The notes under the pieces: generated by a model
Told to the model about the DNA's origin: nothing
Database searches by the model: none
The model's input: the letters and a program-made list of their open reading frames with translations, nothing else
Made by a program: the position numbers and the translations under genes
Shown here: positions 16,864-30,129 of the stretch, piece by piece
How positions within the stretch are numbered: the first letter of the stretch is position 1
Layout: every line of letters begins with the position of its first letter
NCBI RefSeq assembly: GCF_003234175.2
Contig: NZ_CP126257.1
Span: forward strand, 2,666,001-2,730,000
Direction of reading: 5' to 3'
DNA: 64,000 bases
Origin: Curtobacterium sp. MCSS17_007
GTDB lineage: Bacteria > Actinomycetota > Actinomycetes > Actinomycetales > Microbacteriaceae

Positions 16864-18392
16864 GCCGCCCTGACCGGGTGGGGCGCGCCTCCCGACCGGT
16901 CCGCACCCCGTCGCTGCGGGCGCGGATCGTCGCGGCCGTGGCACTGCTGCTCGTCGCGACGAACGTCGTCGTCGGGGCGGTGACCGTGATCGCGTACCGC
17001 GAGTACCTGGTCGGACGGCTCGACGCGGAGCTGGCGACCGCGGCCGGCCGGACCCCGGGTGGACAGCCGCCGTCCGGGCCGCCGCCGGGGTCGACCGGGG
17101 ACCAGCAGGACCCGGACAACCGGTTCATCGGAGCACCCGGGCAGGCCGCCGACACCGTCGTGGCCATCCTGCGCGACGGGGACACCGTGCTCGCCGGGTA
17201 CACGGACGGCGCGGGCGAGCAGCACGGTCTCAGCCGAGCGCAGCGGTCCGTGCTCGCGGACGTCGAACCGGACGCGGATCCCTCGACGGTCTCGCTGGGG
17301 TCGCTCGGGGCGTACCGGGCGCAGGCGGTCACCCGCGACGGCGACGTCTTCGTGACCGCGTTGCCCCTCGGGGACCTGCGCGCGTCGGTCGTCCGGCTCG
17401 TCGCCGTCATCGGGAGCACCACGCTGCTCGCGTTCCTCGTCGCGGCCTGGGCGCTGACCCTGGCGGTCCGACGGTCGCTACGTCCGCTCGAGCGGGTCGC
17501 CTCCGTCGCGTCGAGCGTCACCGCGCTCGACCTCGAACGCGGTGACGCCGACATCGCCGCACGGGTGCCGCCGTCCGACCTCGTGGTCAGCCGCGAGGTC
17601 GGACAGGTCGGCGCCGCGCTCAACCGGCTGCTCGGCCACGTCGGCCGGGCGTTGACCGTCCGACGCGACGCCGAACGCGGGATGCGCACGTTCGTCGCCG
17701 ACGCTTCGCACGAGCTGCGCACGCCGATCGCGACCGTCCGGGCGTACGCCGAGCTGTCCTCCGCCTCGCAGGACGTCACCGCGCTGCACCGGAACGCCGA
17801 GCGCATCGGGCGTGAGGCGGTGCGGATGGGCGACCTGGTCGAGGAGCTCCTGCTGCTCGCGCGGCTCGACGCGGTGGCCCTCGCCGCCGGCCCCGCGCCG
17901 GTCCGCGAGCCGGTGGACCTGACCGCCACGGTCGTCGAGGCCGCGATGGACCAACGAGCCACCGCACCCGACCACCGGTGGGTGCTGCAGGTCGCCGACG
18001 ACCACCCGTTGACCGTGTCCGGTGACCCGGGACAGCTGCGACGTGCCGTCACGAACCTGCTCGTGAACGCGCGGACGCACTCCCCGGCGGGGACCACCGT
18101 CGTCGTGTCGCTGCAGCACGTGCCGGGCGACGGGGTCGGCGGCGGCTCTGCACGACTGGTCGTGGCGAACGACGGACCCCCGATCGACGCCGAGGTCCTG
18201 CCGGTGCTGTTCGAGCGCTTCACCCGGGGCTCGTCGTCGCGCTCGCGGGAGCACGGGACGAGCGGCCTCGGACTGGCGATCGTCCGGGCGGTCGTGGCCG
18301 CGCACGACGGCACGGTCCGGGTCTTGTCGGAGCCGGGGCGGACCGCGTTCACGGTGGACCTGCCGGAGGTCGGCATCCGATCCGACGCCTGA
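16860..18392 (+). CDS. Sensor histidine kinase (HisKA, OmpR-partner)
   Basis: 510 residues. One transmembrane helix lies at about 22-46, an extracytoplasmic sensor of about 130 residues follows (Pro/Gly-rich GGQPPSGPPPGSTG near its start), then a second helix at about 180-203. HAMP, HisKA with ADASHELRTPIATVRAY (phospho-His about 284) and HATPase (NLLVNARTHSPAGTTV, then TSGLGLAIVRAVVAAH) complete it. GTG 16860 overlaps the regulator stop as GTGA. Codons for residues 8-13 coincide with a half copy of the GGGAGGC repeat. It should phosphorylate the preceding regulator in response to an envelope signal. Confidence 0.92.
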   Translation: MSRPDRVGRASRPVRTPSLRARIVAAVALLLVATNVVVGAVTVIAYREYLVGRLDAELATAAGRTPGGQPPSGPPPGSTGDQQDPDNRFIGAPGQAADTVVAILRDGDTVLAGYTDGAGEQHGLSRAQRSVLADVEPDADPSTVSLGSLGAYRAQAVTRDGDVFVTALPLGDLRASVVRLVAVIGSTTLLAFLVAAWALTLAVRRSLRPLERVASVASSVTALDLERGDADIAARVPPSDLVVSREVGQVGAALNRLLGHVGRALTVRRDAERGMRTFVADASHELRTPIATVRAYAELSSASQDVTALHRNAERIGREAVRMGDLVEELLLLARLDAVALAAGPAPVREPVDLTATVVEAAMDQRATAPDHRWVLQVADDHPLTVSGDPGQLRRAVTNLLVNARTHSPAGTTVVVSLQHVPGDGVGGGSARLVVANDGPPIDAEVLPVLFERFTRGSSSRSREHGTSGLGLAIVRAVVAAHDGTVRVLSEPGRTAFTVDLPEVGIRSDA

Positions 18393-18441
18393 CGCTCCCG
18401 GTACACGAGTACGCTGCGGGCACCGGCGGAAGGGGAACGCG

Positions 18442-18762
18442 ATGGACCAGCGACACAGCGACGTGCGACACGGTGACCCGCGGAGGACGGACCAGCGGTT
18501 CGCACGTCTGCCGGAGCGCGCCCGACCCGAGGACCTGGTCGTCGAGGTCCCGGCGTTCGAGGACGACCGACCCCAGCCCGAACCCGAGCCGCCTGCCGCC
18601 GCCCCCGAGCTCGTCGCGGCGACGCGGTTCGCGCAGACCTCGCACGCGGTGCCGACGATCCGGCGGACGCAGACGCGGGCGGGGTTGTGGATCGCCGGGG
18701 TGCCGATCGCCGCGCTCGCCATCGTCGCGATCGTGCAGATCGTGCTCGGCGTCACCGGCTGA
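18442..18762 (+). CDS. Small single-pass membrane protein, unknown function
   Basis: 106 residues. The N-terminal 75 residues are charged and Pro/Glu-rich (about 45-60), and a single hydrophobic helix ends the protein (LWIAGVPIAALAIVAIVQIVL). This is a tail-anchored topology with the bulk in the cytoplasm. AAGGGGA at 18430-18436 supports ATG 18442, and TACGCT (18410-18415) is a plausible -10 box. I recognise no family. It lies between the kinase and the GT2 gene, so a role in the same envelope process is possible but unproven. Confidence 0.7.
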   Translation: MDQRHSDVRHGDPRRTDQRFARLPERARPEDLVVEVPAFEDDRPQPEPEPPAAAPELVAATRFAQTSHAVPTIRRTQTRAGLWIAGVPIAALAIVAIVQIVLGVTG

Positions 18763-18778
18763 GTCGTCCGACCGCTTC

Positions 18779-18794
18779 TTAGGGGCGCCACAGG
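18779..18794 (+). promoter_or_regulatory. Predicted OmpR-type direct-repeat operator upstream of GT2 gene
   Basis: TTAGG-N6-ACAGG with 11-bp periodicity, ending 44 nt before ATG 18839, exactly as at 13866-13881. The -10-like GAGCCT (18826-18831) ends 7 nt before the ATG, giving a weak leaderless promoter with the site around -60 to -45. Confidence 0.45.
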
Positions 18795-18838
18795 GTGCTG
18801 CTGCGGTCCACATCGGCGCGCTGCCGAGCCTGGGCGGC

Positions 18839-20125
18839 ATGACGGAAGCAGCCAACTCCCCCGACAGCAGCACCGCGCTCGACATCGACATCGTCGTGCC
18901 CTGCCACAACGAGCAGGGCACACTCGCCGCCCACGTCCGGCGTCTGCACCACTTCTGCCGGACGTCCTTGCAGCACAGCTGGCGCATCACGATCGCCGAC
19001 AACGCCTCGACCGACGACACCGCGCGCATCGCGGACGACCTCGCTGCGATGCTGCCCGAGGTGCACGCCGTCCACCTGCCGCTCAAGGGCCGAGGGCGTG
19101 CGCTCAAGGCGGTCTGGGCAGCGTCACCGGCCGCCGTGCTCGTCTACGTGGACGAGGACCTGTCGACCGACCTGGCGGCGCTCGAACCGCTCGTGGCCCC
19201 GCTGCTCTCCGGCCACTCCGACGTGGCGATCGGCACGCGGCTCGCGGGGTCCTCCCGGGTCGTGCGCGGCGGCAAGCGCGAGTTCATCTCCCGCTCGTAC
19301 AACCTGCTGCTCCGCAGCACGATGGGCGTCTCGTTCTCCGACGCCCAGTGCGGGTTCAAGGCGATCACCCGGCAGGCTGCGGACCACCTGCTGCCCCTGT
19401 GCGAGGACGACGCCTGGTTCTTCGACACGGAGCTCCTGGTGCTGGCCGAGCACGCGGGGCTGCGCGTCCACGAGGTCCCGGTCGACTGGGTCGACGACGT
19501 GGACTCCTCCGTGCACATCGCGTCGACCGCGGCCGAGGACCTCAAGGGCATGTGGCGCGTCTCCCGCGGTCTGGCGACCGGACGCATCCCGATCGCCCCC
19601 GTGTACGACGCCATCGGCCGGCAGCCCTTCGCGACACCGCACGTGGGGATCGTGGGACAGCTCCTGCGGTTCGGGGCCATCGGCGTGCTGTCCACGGTCG
19701 CCTTCGCACTGCTCTACGCGCTGTTCCGGCCCGCGATCGGTGCGCAGACGGCGGACTTCCTCGCGCTCCTGATCACCGCGATCGGCAACACCGCACTCAA
19801 CCGCCGCTTCACCTTCGGGGTCCGCGGACGTGCCGGGGCCGGCGTCCACCACGTGCAGGGACTCGTCGTGTTCGGCATGGCCTGGGCGATCACCGCCGGG
19901 TCGCTCGTCCTGCTGCACACCACCGCGCCCGGGGCGTCGCACGGCGCCGAGGTCCTGGTGCTCACCGGCGCGAACCTGGTCGCGACCCTGGTGCGCTTCG
20001 TCCTCTTCAAGGCGTGGGTGTTCCGCACCCGGCGGCGTCCCGTGCTCGTCCGGCCGGTGACGTCCCTCGCGGCCGCGCCCGCGACCGCCGACGAGCGTCC
20101 GGTGCTCGAGGAACGGGCGGGCTGA
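18839..20125 (+). CDS. GT2 glycosyltransferase fused to GtrA-like membrane domain
   Basis: 428 residues. Residues 15-255 form a GT-A catalytic domain of the dolichol-phosphate mannose synthase type (DIDIVVPCHNEQGTLAAHV, ADNASTDDT, YVDEDLSTDL, then GFKAITRQAA). Residues 275-395 form a four-helix GtrA/DPMS-like domain (LLRFGAIGVLSTVAFALLYALFRP through LFKAWVFRT). The enzyme probably loads a sugar onto polyprenyl phosphate and the membrane domain helps flip or anchor it. That would give the substrate for the GT39 enzyme at 13926. The shared promoter element supports this pairing. Confidence 0.9.
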   Translation: MTEAANSPDSSTALDIDIVVPCHNEQGTLAAHVRRLHHFCRTSLQHSWRITIADNASTDDTARIADDLAAMLPEVHAVHLPLKGRGRALKAVWAASPAAVLVYVDEDLSTDLAALEPLVAPLLSGHSDVAIGTRLAGSSRVVRGGKREFISRSYNLLLRSTMGVSFSDAQCGFKAITRQAADHLLPLCEDDAWFFDTELLVLAEHAGLRVHEVPVDWVDDVDSSVHIASTAAEDLKGMWRVSRGLATGRIPIAPVYDAIGRQPFATPHVGIVGQLLRFGAIGVLSTVAFALLYALFRPAIGAQTADFLALLITAIGNTALNRRFTFGVRGRAGAGVHHVQGLVVFGMAWAITAGSLVLLHTTAPGASHGAEVLVLTGANLVATLVRFVLFKAWVFRTRRRPVLVRPVTSLAAAPATADERPVLEERAG

Positions 20126-20162
20126 CCGTCCGGACCTGCCCGTTCCACGAAACGCACCGTGG

Positions 20163-20200
20163 GCGGCTGCTCGCATCGGAGGACCGCTGCGAGCAGCCGC
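20163..20200. terminator. Strong hairpin downstream of GT2 gene
   Basis: Perfect 13-bp arms GCGGCTGCTCGCA and TGCGAGCAGCCGC with a 12-nt loop, 37 nt after the stop codon. No T-tract. Confidence 0.6.
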
Positions 20201-20263
20201 TGACGTTGCGTCGCGCGGAACCAGGAGCGGAGCCGCGATCGGCACCGGAACCGGCCCTGCACC

Positions 20264-20305
20264 GGACGGGAGGCGCGGGGTCCGGCCGCCACGCGCCTCC
20301 CGTCC
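20264..20305. repeat. GGGAGGC-type palindromic repeat, copy 3
   Basis: Arms GGACGGGAGGCGCG and CGCGCCTCCCGTCC; second hairpin in the 341-base gap between the GT2 and glutamate synthase genes. Besides the two hairpins the gap (20126-20466) holds the gltB promoter and a long leader. Confidence 0.8.
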
Positions 20306-20315
20306 GGCCGGTCTG

Positions 20316-20345
20316 TTGCACCGGCGGTATACCAACCCGTAGCAT
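20316..20345 (+). promoter_or_regulatory. gltB promoter
   Basis: TTGCAC (20316-20321), 18-bp spacer, TAGCAT (20340-20345). The spacer contains the palindrome GGTATACC (20326-20333), a possible operator. The start would give a leader of about 115 nt before GTG 20467, long for this window, with a possible nine-codon upstream ORF at 20418-20447. Confidence 0.5.
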
Positions 20346-20466
20346 CGGCTCACCGCACCACCCCCACACAGGGCCACGACCGCCACCACCGGTCCGCCCG
20401 CGGCGAGCGCTCCACCGATGCAGCCCTGGCCGTCCGCTGCCGGCTGAGCCCCCACTGGACCCGCAC

Positions 20467-26021
<5,555 letters not shown>

Positions 26022-26025
<4 letters not shown>

Positions 26026-27812
26026 GCACCCTGCCCCCGACGGGCTCGCTGATCCCGGTCGACGCCCCGTTCTCCGCCGCGCAGGAGTCCTGGCTCGCCG
26101 GCTTCATCGCGGGCATCGCGGCCGCCGGCAAGCGGTCGGCGGCACCCGCGCCGACGACGACGATCGACGTGCTCTTCGGCACGCAGACGGGCAACGCGGA
26201 GTTCCTCGCCGACGAGCTCGTCGCCGGCGCGGTGGCGCGCGGGCTCGGTGGGCGTGCCACCCCGCTCGACGCCGTGACAACCGAGCAGCTGGCCGCGATG
26301 TCGCACGTGCTCGTGGTCACCTCGACGTACGGCGAGGGCGAGATGCCCGACAACGCCGGCCTGTTCTGGGACGCCATCCAGGCGGCCACGGTCCCCCGGC
26401 TCGAGGGGCTGCAGTACGCGGTCCTCGGGCTCGGGGACACGAGCTACGACGAGTTCTGCCAGGCCGGCAAGCTGCTCGACACCCGCTTCGAGCAGCTCGG
26501 CGCGACCAGGATCCACGATCGCGTCGACTGCGACGTCGACTTCGAGGACCCTGCCGCCCTGTGGACCGATGCAGTCCTCGACCGGCTGGCGGCAGAGGCC
26601 GGCGCGACCGGCGGTGGCGGCGCGACCACCGGTTCCAGCGCGACCACGGGTGGTGCCGGGGCCGGCGGGACGGGCGCGGGCCGTGCCTCCCGACCGGGCG
26701 CGCAGTGGAACAAGCGCACGCCGTACGCGTCGCGCCTCGTCGAGAACCGACTGCTCTCGTCGCCGCGCAGCGCGAAGGAGATCCGGCACTACGAGTTCGA
26801 CCTCGGCGACTCCGGCATCGAGTACACCGCCGGTGACGCACTGGCCGTCGTGCCGCGGAACGACGAGGTCTTCGTCGCCGAGCTGCTCGAGCAGGTGGGC
26901 GCCGACGGATCCGAGGAGTTCGACGGGCGACCGGTGGCCGAGGTGCTCCGGGTCGACCGCGAGATCCGCACGCCGTCGAAGGACCTCGTCGCCGACCTCG
27001 TGCAGCGCGCCCCGTCGAGCGAGCTGGCCGCGGTCGTCGCGCACGGCGACAAGCACGAGCTCGACCGCTGGCTCTGGGGTCGTGACGTGATCGACCTGCT
27101 GCGCGACGCCGGCCCCGCCGCACCGGGCCTCGACGAGCTGCTGCCGAACCTCCGTCCGCTGCAGGCGCGGCAGTACTCGATCTCGTCGAGTCCGCTCGCG
27201 CACCCCTCCCGGATCCACCTGACCGTGGCGTCCGTCCGGTACGGCGACCCGCACCGGATGCACGCGGGCGTGGCGTCGACGTTCCTCGCCGACCGGGTGG
27301 CGCCCGACGGCACGGTCGACGTGTACCTGCAGCCGAACGCGGCGTTCGGGGTGCCTGCCGACCAGGACGCCCCGATGGTCATGATCGGGCCGGGGACGGG
27401 CATCGCTCCGTTCCGTGGGTTCCTGCACGAGCGCGCGGCCTCCGGCGCGACCGGCCGGAACTGGCTGTTCTTCGGCGACCAGCACCGCGACACGGACTTC
27501 GTGTACGAGGACGAGCTGACGGGCATGCAGGAGCAGGGCGTGCTCGACCGCCTCGACCTGGCGTTCTCGCGCGACCAGGCCGAGAAGGTCTACGTGCAGA
27601 CCCGGATGCTCGAACGGTCCGCGGAGCTGTACGCCTGGCTCGAGGAGGGGGCGCACGTGTACGTGTGCGGCGACGCATCGCGCATGGCGAAGGACGTCGA
27701 GGCGGCGCTCCTGCAGGTCATCCGCACCGGCCGCGGGCGGGACGAGGACGACGCGCAGGCGTACCTGGCGGACCTCCGACGGGCGAAGCGGTACGTGCGC
27801 GACGTGTACTGA
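26022..27812 (+). CDS. NADPH diflavin reductase (CysJ-like), coupled to gltB
   Basis: 596 residues. A short helical start (15-34) precedes a flavodoxin/FMN domain (IDVLFGTQTGNAEFLADEL about 48-66; TSTYGEGEMPDNA; LGLGDTSYDEF). A Gly/Thr/Ala linker (about 195-228) overlaps a GGGAGGC half-repeat. The ferredoxin-reductase-like part has ARQYSISSS for FAD, GPGTGIAPFRGFL and VYVCGDASRMAKDVE for NADPH, and a Tyr C-terminus. It should move electrons NADPH to FAD to FMN to a partner. Annotated relatives are called sulfite reductase alpha, but no SiR hemoprotein is nearby; the GTGA overlap makes the glutamate synthase the likely partner (inference). Confidence 0.85.
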
Positions 27813-27828
27813 GGCGCGGGCGCTCCCG

Positions 27829-27971
27829 CGCGGAGGAGGCCGGACCGCGCGGAGGACGCCGTACCGCGCGTCGGAGGCCGTACCGCGGGTGGGAGGCCGT
27901 ACCGCGCGTCGGAGGTCGTACCGCGGGTGGGAGGCCGTACCGCGCGTCGGAGGCCGTTCCTTCTGGCCTCC
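27829..27971. repeat. 19-bp tandem repeat array with terminal hairpin
   Basis: Four exact 19-bp steps at 27873, 27892, 27911 and 27930 share GGAGGCCGTACCGCG and end alternately in GGTG and CGTC; a 22-bp variant unit precedes (27851-27872) and a degenerate one before that. The last half-unit pairs with the following GGCCTCC to form a 7-bp hairpin (27949-27971). It starts about 20 nt after the diflavin reductase stop. Not a CRISPR: there are no spacers. The remaining bases to 28094 show nothing I can assign. Confidence 0.8.
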
Positions 27972-28094
27972 TACGCGCGGAACGTCATCCCAGGTCGGCC
28001 GCTATGGGACGGGACGTGCACCCGCGCGACGCACCGACACCGAGATGCGCCCCGGCCGCCGGGGGACTGACGACCGGGGCGCACGAGGGACCGG

Positions 28095-28262
28095 TCACCC
28101 GGTGACGGCGACCGACTCCGCGTCCCGCACGACGAAGAAGTCCGAGTACCGAGCCGACCCGTCCGGCTCGACGAGGAGCCCTCGGATCCAGACCGGGTGC
28201 CGGCACTCCGCATCGACGACCGTCCCGAACAGGTCGTCGTGCGTGTCCTCCGTCGCGGACAA
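28095..28262 (-). CDS. Small hypothetical protein (55 aa, TTG start)
   Basis: 55 residues starting MSATEDTHDDLF and ending RDAESVAVTG. The frame has the third-position GC bias of a real gene and a plausible globular composition (HPVWIRGLLVEPDGSARYSDFFVV). The TTG at 28262 is preceded 6 nt upstream by GGAGGG, the only good start signal; no ATG or GTG exists in frame. Other readings of this strand give Arg-rich nonsense. I recognise no family. It sits just downstream of the DUF7882 gene on the same strand, with a 136-bp gap, and may be a Microbacteriaceae orphan. Confidence 0.55.
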   Translation of the reverse strand: MSATEDTHDDLFGTVVDAECRHPVWIRGLLVEPDGSARYSDFFVVRDAESVAVTG

Positions 28263-28398
28263 GCGGTTCCCTCCGTCCGCGGTCGCACCCGGCCGGCTCC
28301 CTGACGCCGACCGTTGGGGGCTGTGCGTCCAGCGGCACGGGTACCCTACGGAACCGCCCGGATCGGCCGGTACCCGTTGACGAGACCCCGGCGCCGTG

Positions 28399-28782
28399 CT
28401 ACTTCGTGTCGCCCGCCGTCGACGACTCCGCGGCGCCCGGCGCCACCGCCTGGGACCACGCCGAGTCGGCCGCCGTGCTCGTGTCCGGCGGTTCCGGCAC
28501 GAGTACGAGACCGGCCCCCGACGTCGCCGCGGCGTACAGCTCCTCGAGCCAGCTCCGGTTGATCGACGGCACCCGACTGCCCGAGAAGGAGAACCGGAGT
28601 GCGACGTTCGGGTGCAACCAGATCGAACTCCGACCGTCGCCGTGGAGCACGTCGTCCTTCCACGAGAACACGAACCGGTGGTCGCGTCGGAGCAGGTTGA
28701 CGATGACGATCTGCAGGTGCGTCAACGCGCGATCGTCGACGCGGAGGTCGAGCACCTCGCCGTCGTAGATGAGCTGTCCCAT
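28399..28782 (-). CDS. DUF7882 family protein
   Basis: 127 residues. MGQLIYDGEVLDLRVDDRALTHLQIVIVNLLRRD, FVFSWKD, GRSSIWLHPNVALRFSFSG and the late GLVLVPEP stretch match a small family I know almost only from Microbacteriaceae, often mislabelled ATP-dependent DNA ligase. Function unknown; the protein probably folds as one beta-rich domain with a disordered Ala/Ser tail (about 100-127). ATG 28782 fits the family start and has GAAGGG close upstream. It may be followed by the 55-residue gene. Not functionally linked to the mevalonate genes that precede it, as a repeat hairpin intervenes. Confidence 0.75.
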   Translation of the reverse strand: MGQLIYDGEVLDLRVDDRALTHLQIVIVNLLRRDHRFVFSWKDDVLHGDGRSSIWLHPNVALRFSFSGSRVPSINRSWLEELYAAATSGAGLVLVPEPPDTSTAADSAWSQAVAPGAAESSTAGDTK

Positions 28783-28823
28783 GCGCCCTTCTACGCCCGA
28801 CGACCTGCCCACCCGTGCCGGAA

Positions 28824-28865
28824 GGACGGGAGGCGCGGCGCCAGCCGGCACCGCGCCTCCCGTCC
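28824..28865. repeat. GGGAGGC-type palindromic repeat, copy 4
   Basis: Arms GGACGGGAGGCGCGG and CCGCGCCTCCCGTCC, 40 nt after the HMG-CoA synthase stop (minus strand). Likely end of the mevalonate operon. Confidence 0.8.
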
Positions 28866-28905
28866 GTCGTGTGGACGCGCCGGAGGCGACGCCCCCGCGA
28901 TCCGC

Positions 28906-30129
28906 TCAGTCCTGTGCGGTCGCCTCGTAGTGCCGCGCGCCACCGCGCACGCCGACGAAGCGGTAGGGCGCCGTCGTGACACGGGGCCGCTCGACGTCCA
29001 CGCTCGTCGCCGCGCCCGCGGCGTGCAGCTCGCGGTACGCGTCGACCGTCAACGGCACACGCGCCTCGAGCAGTGCGCGGACGCGACCCTGCCGGCGGTG
29101 CTCCCGGTAGGCGGGCCGGACGATGCCGGTCATGAGCTCGCCGACGCTGCCCGAGCCGTAGCTGAACATCGCGATGCGCTCGCCACCCAGGTCGTCGTCG
29201 AGGTCGAGCAGCGCCGCGAGCCCGATCCAGAGCGAGGCCGTGTACGTGTTGCCGGTCTGCTTGTTGTAGGTGAAGCCGATCGCGAGCTCGGACTCGTCGA
29301 ACGGCACACCGACGTGCTGCGTGAGCTTCCGGTGCGCCTTGAGCGCCATCTTCGTGAACGGCTGGTGGTGCACGAAGCGCACGATGTCCTCGTACGCCGG
29401 ACCGCCCTGCGACGCCAGGTCGTCCCAGGCGCCGACGAACGCGTCGACGTAGGCGCTGACGGACAGCCGGCCGTCGACGAGTGCCGTGGAGCGGTCGTTC
29501 GGCCGCCAGAAGTCGTCGACGTCTGCGGTGAACACACCCGCGGCCGGCTCGATGTCGATGAGGTCCGGGTCCGCGGACACCAGGATCGCAGCGGCTCCGG
29601 CGCCCTGCGTGGGCTCGGCCGCGGTGTCGACGTCGTAGCGCGCGACGTCCGCCGCGATGACGAGGACACGCTCCTGCGGGGCGCGAGCGATGATCCCGAG
29701 GGCGAGCTGCACGGCGGCGGTCCCGCCGTAGCAGGCCTGCTTCAGCTCGACGACGCGGACGTTCTTCGGCAGGCCGAGCAGCCCGTGCACGAAGACACCG
29801 GCGGCCTTGGACTGGTCGACGCCCGACTCGGTGGCGAACAACACGGTGCGGATGCCCTCGACGCCGTGGCGGTCGATGACCTCCTTCGCGGCCGCGGCAC
29901 CCATCGTGACGATGTCCTCGTCGGGGGCGGGCACGCTGAAGGCGTCCTGCCCGATGCCGACGTGGTACTTCGCCGGGTCGACGCCGAGGCGCTCGGCCAG
30001 GTCGTCGAGCTCGAGCACGTGGTGCCCGGTGGCGATGGCGATGTCGTGGATGCCGACGCGCAGGGTCTGCTGCGGTGCGGGCTGCTGCTGGGCGGGCTGC
30101 TGCTGGGCGGCCTGCTGCTGGGCGGTCAT
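28906..30129 (-). CDS. mvaS: Hydroxymethylglutaryl-CoA synthase
   Basis: 407 residues. The catalytic Cys is about 133 in VELKQACYGGTAAVQLA, the general base Glu about 101 in FATESGVDQSKAAG, and the His lies in FVHHQPFTKMALKAH; FSYGSGSVGELM closes the active site. It condenses acetyl-CoA with acetoacetyl-CoA to HMG-CoA. The N-terminus is a Gln/Ala/Pro-rich run (residues 3-22) from CAG-rich imperfect repeats, absent from typical enzymes and probably disordered. GCAGGAGGTGCAGC precedes the ATG, and the start overlaps the reductase stop by ATGA. Last gene of the five-gene mevalonate operon. Confidence 0.95.
   Translation of the reverse strand: MTAQQQAAQQQPAQQQPAPQQTLRVGIHDIAIATGHHVLELDDLAERLGVDPAKYHVGIGQDAFSVPAPDEDIVTMGAAAAKEVIDRHGVEGIRTVLFATESGVDQSKAAGVFVHGLLGLPKNVRVVELKQACYGGTAAVQLALGIIARAPQERVLVIAADVARYDVDTAAEPTQGAGAAAILVSADPDLIDIEPAAGVFTADVDDFWRPNDRSTALVDGRLSVSAYVDAFVGAWDDLASQGGPAYEDIVRFVHHQPFTKMALKAHRKLTQHVGVPFDESELAIGFTYNKQTGNTYTASLWIGLAALLDLDDDLGGERIAMFSYGSGSVGELMTGIVRPAYREHRRQGRVRALLEARVPLTVDAYRELHAAGAATSVDVERPRVTTAPYRFVGVRGGARHYEATAQD

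Noticed and set aside
27829..27971. CRISPR-like array.
   Set aside because: Units are contiguous, about 19 bp, with no unique spacers and no cas genes nearby.
27985..28338. A 117-codon minus-strand frame starting at GTG 28338.
   Set aside because: Composition is Arg/Gly-rich without pattern; the neighbouring frame (28095-28262) has better codon bias and a ribosome site.
28399..28782. ATP-dependent DNA ligase, the label often copied onto this family.
   Set aside because: No nucleotidyltransferase motif (KxDG) and only 127 residues; DUF7882 of unknown function.
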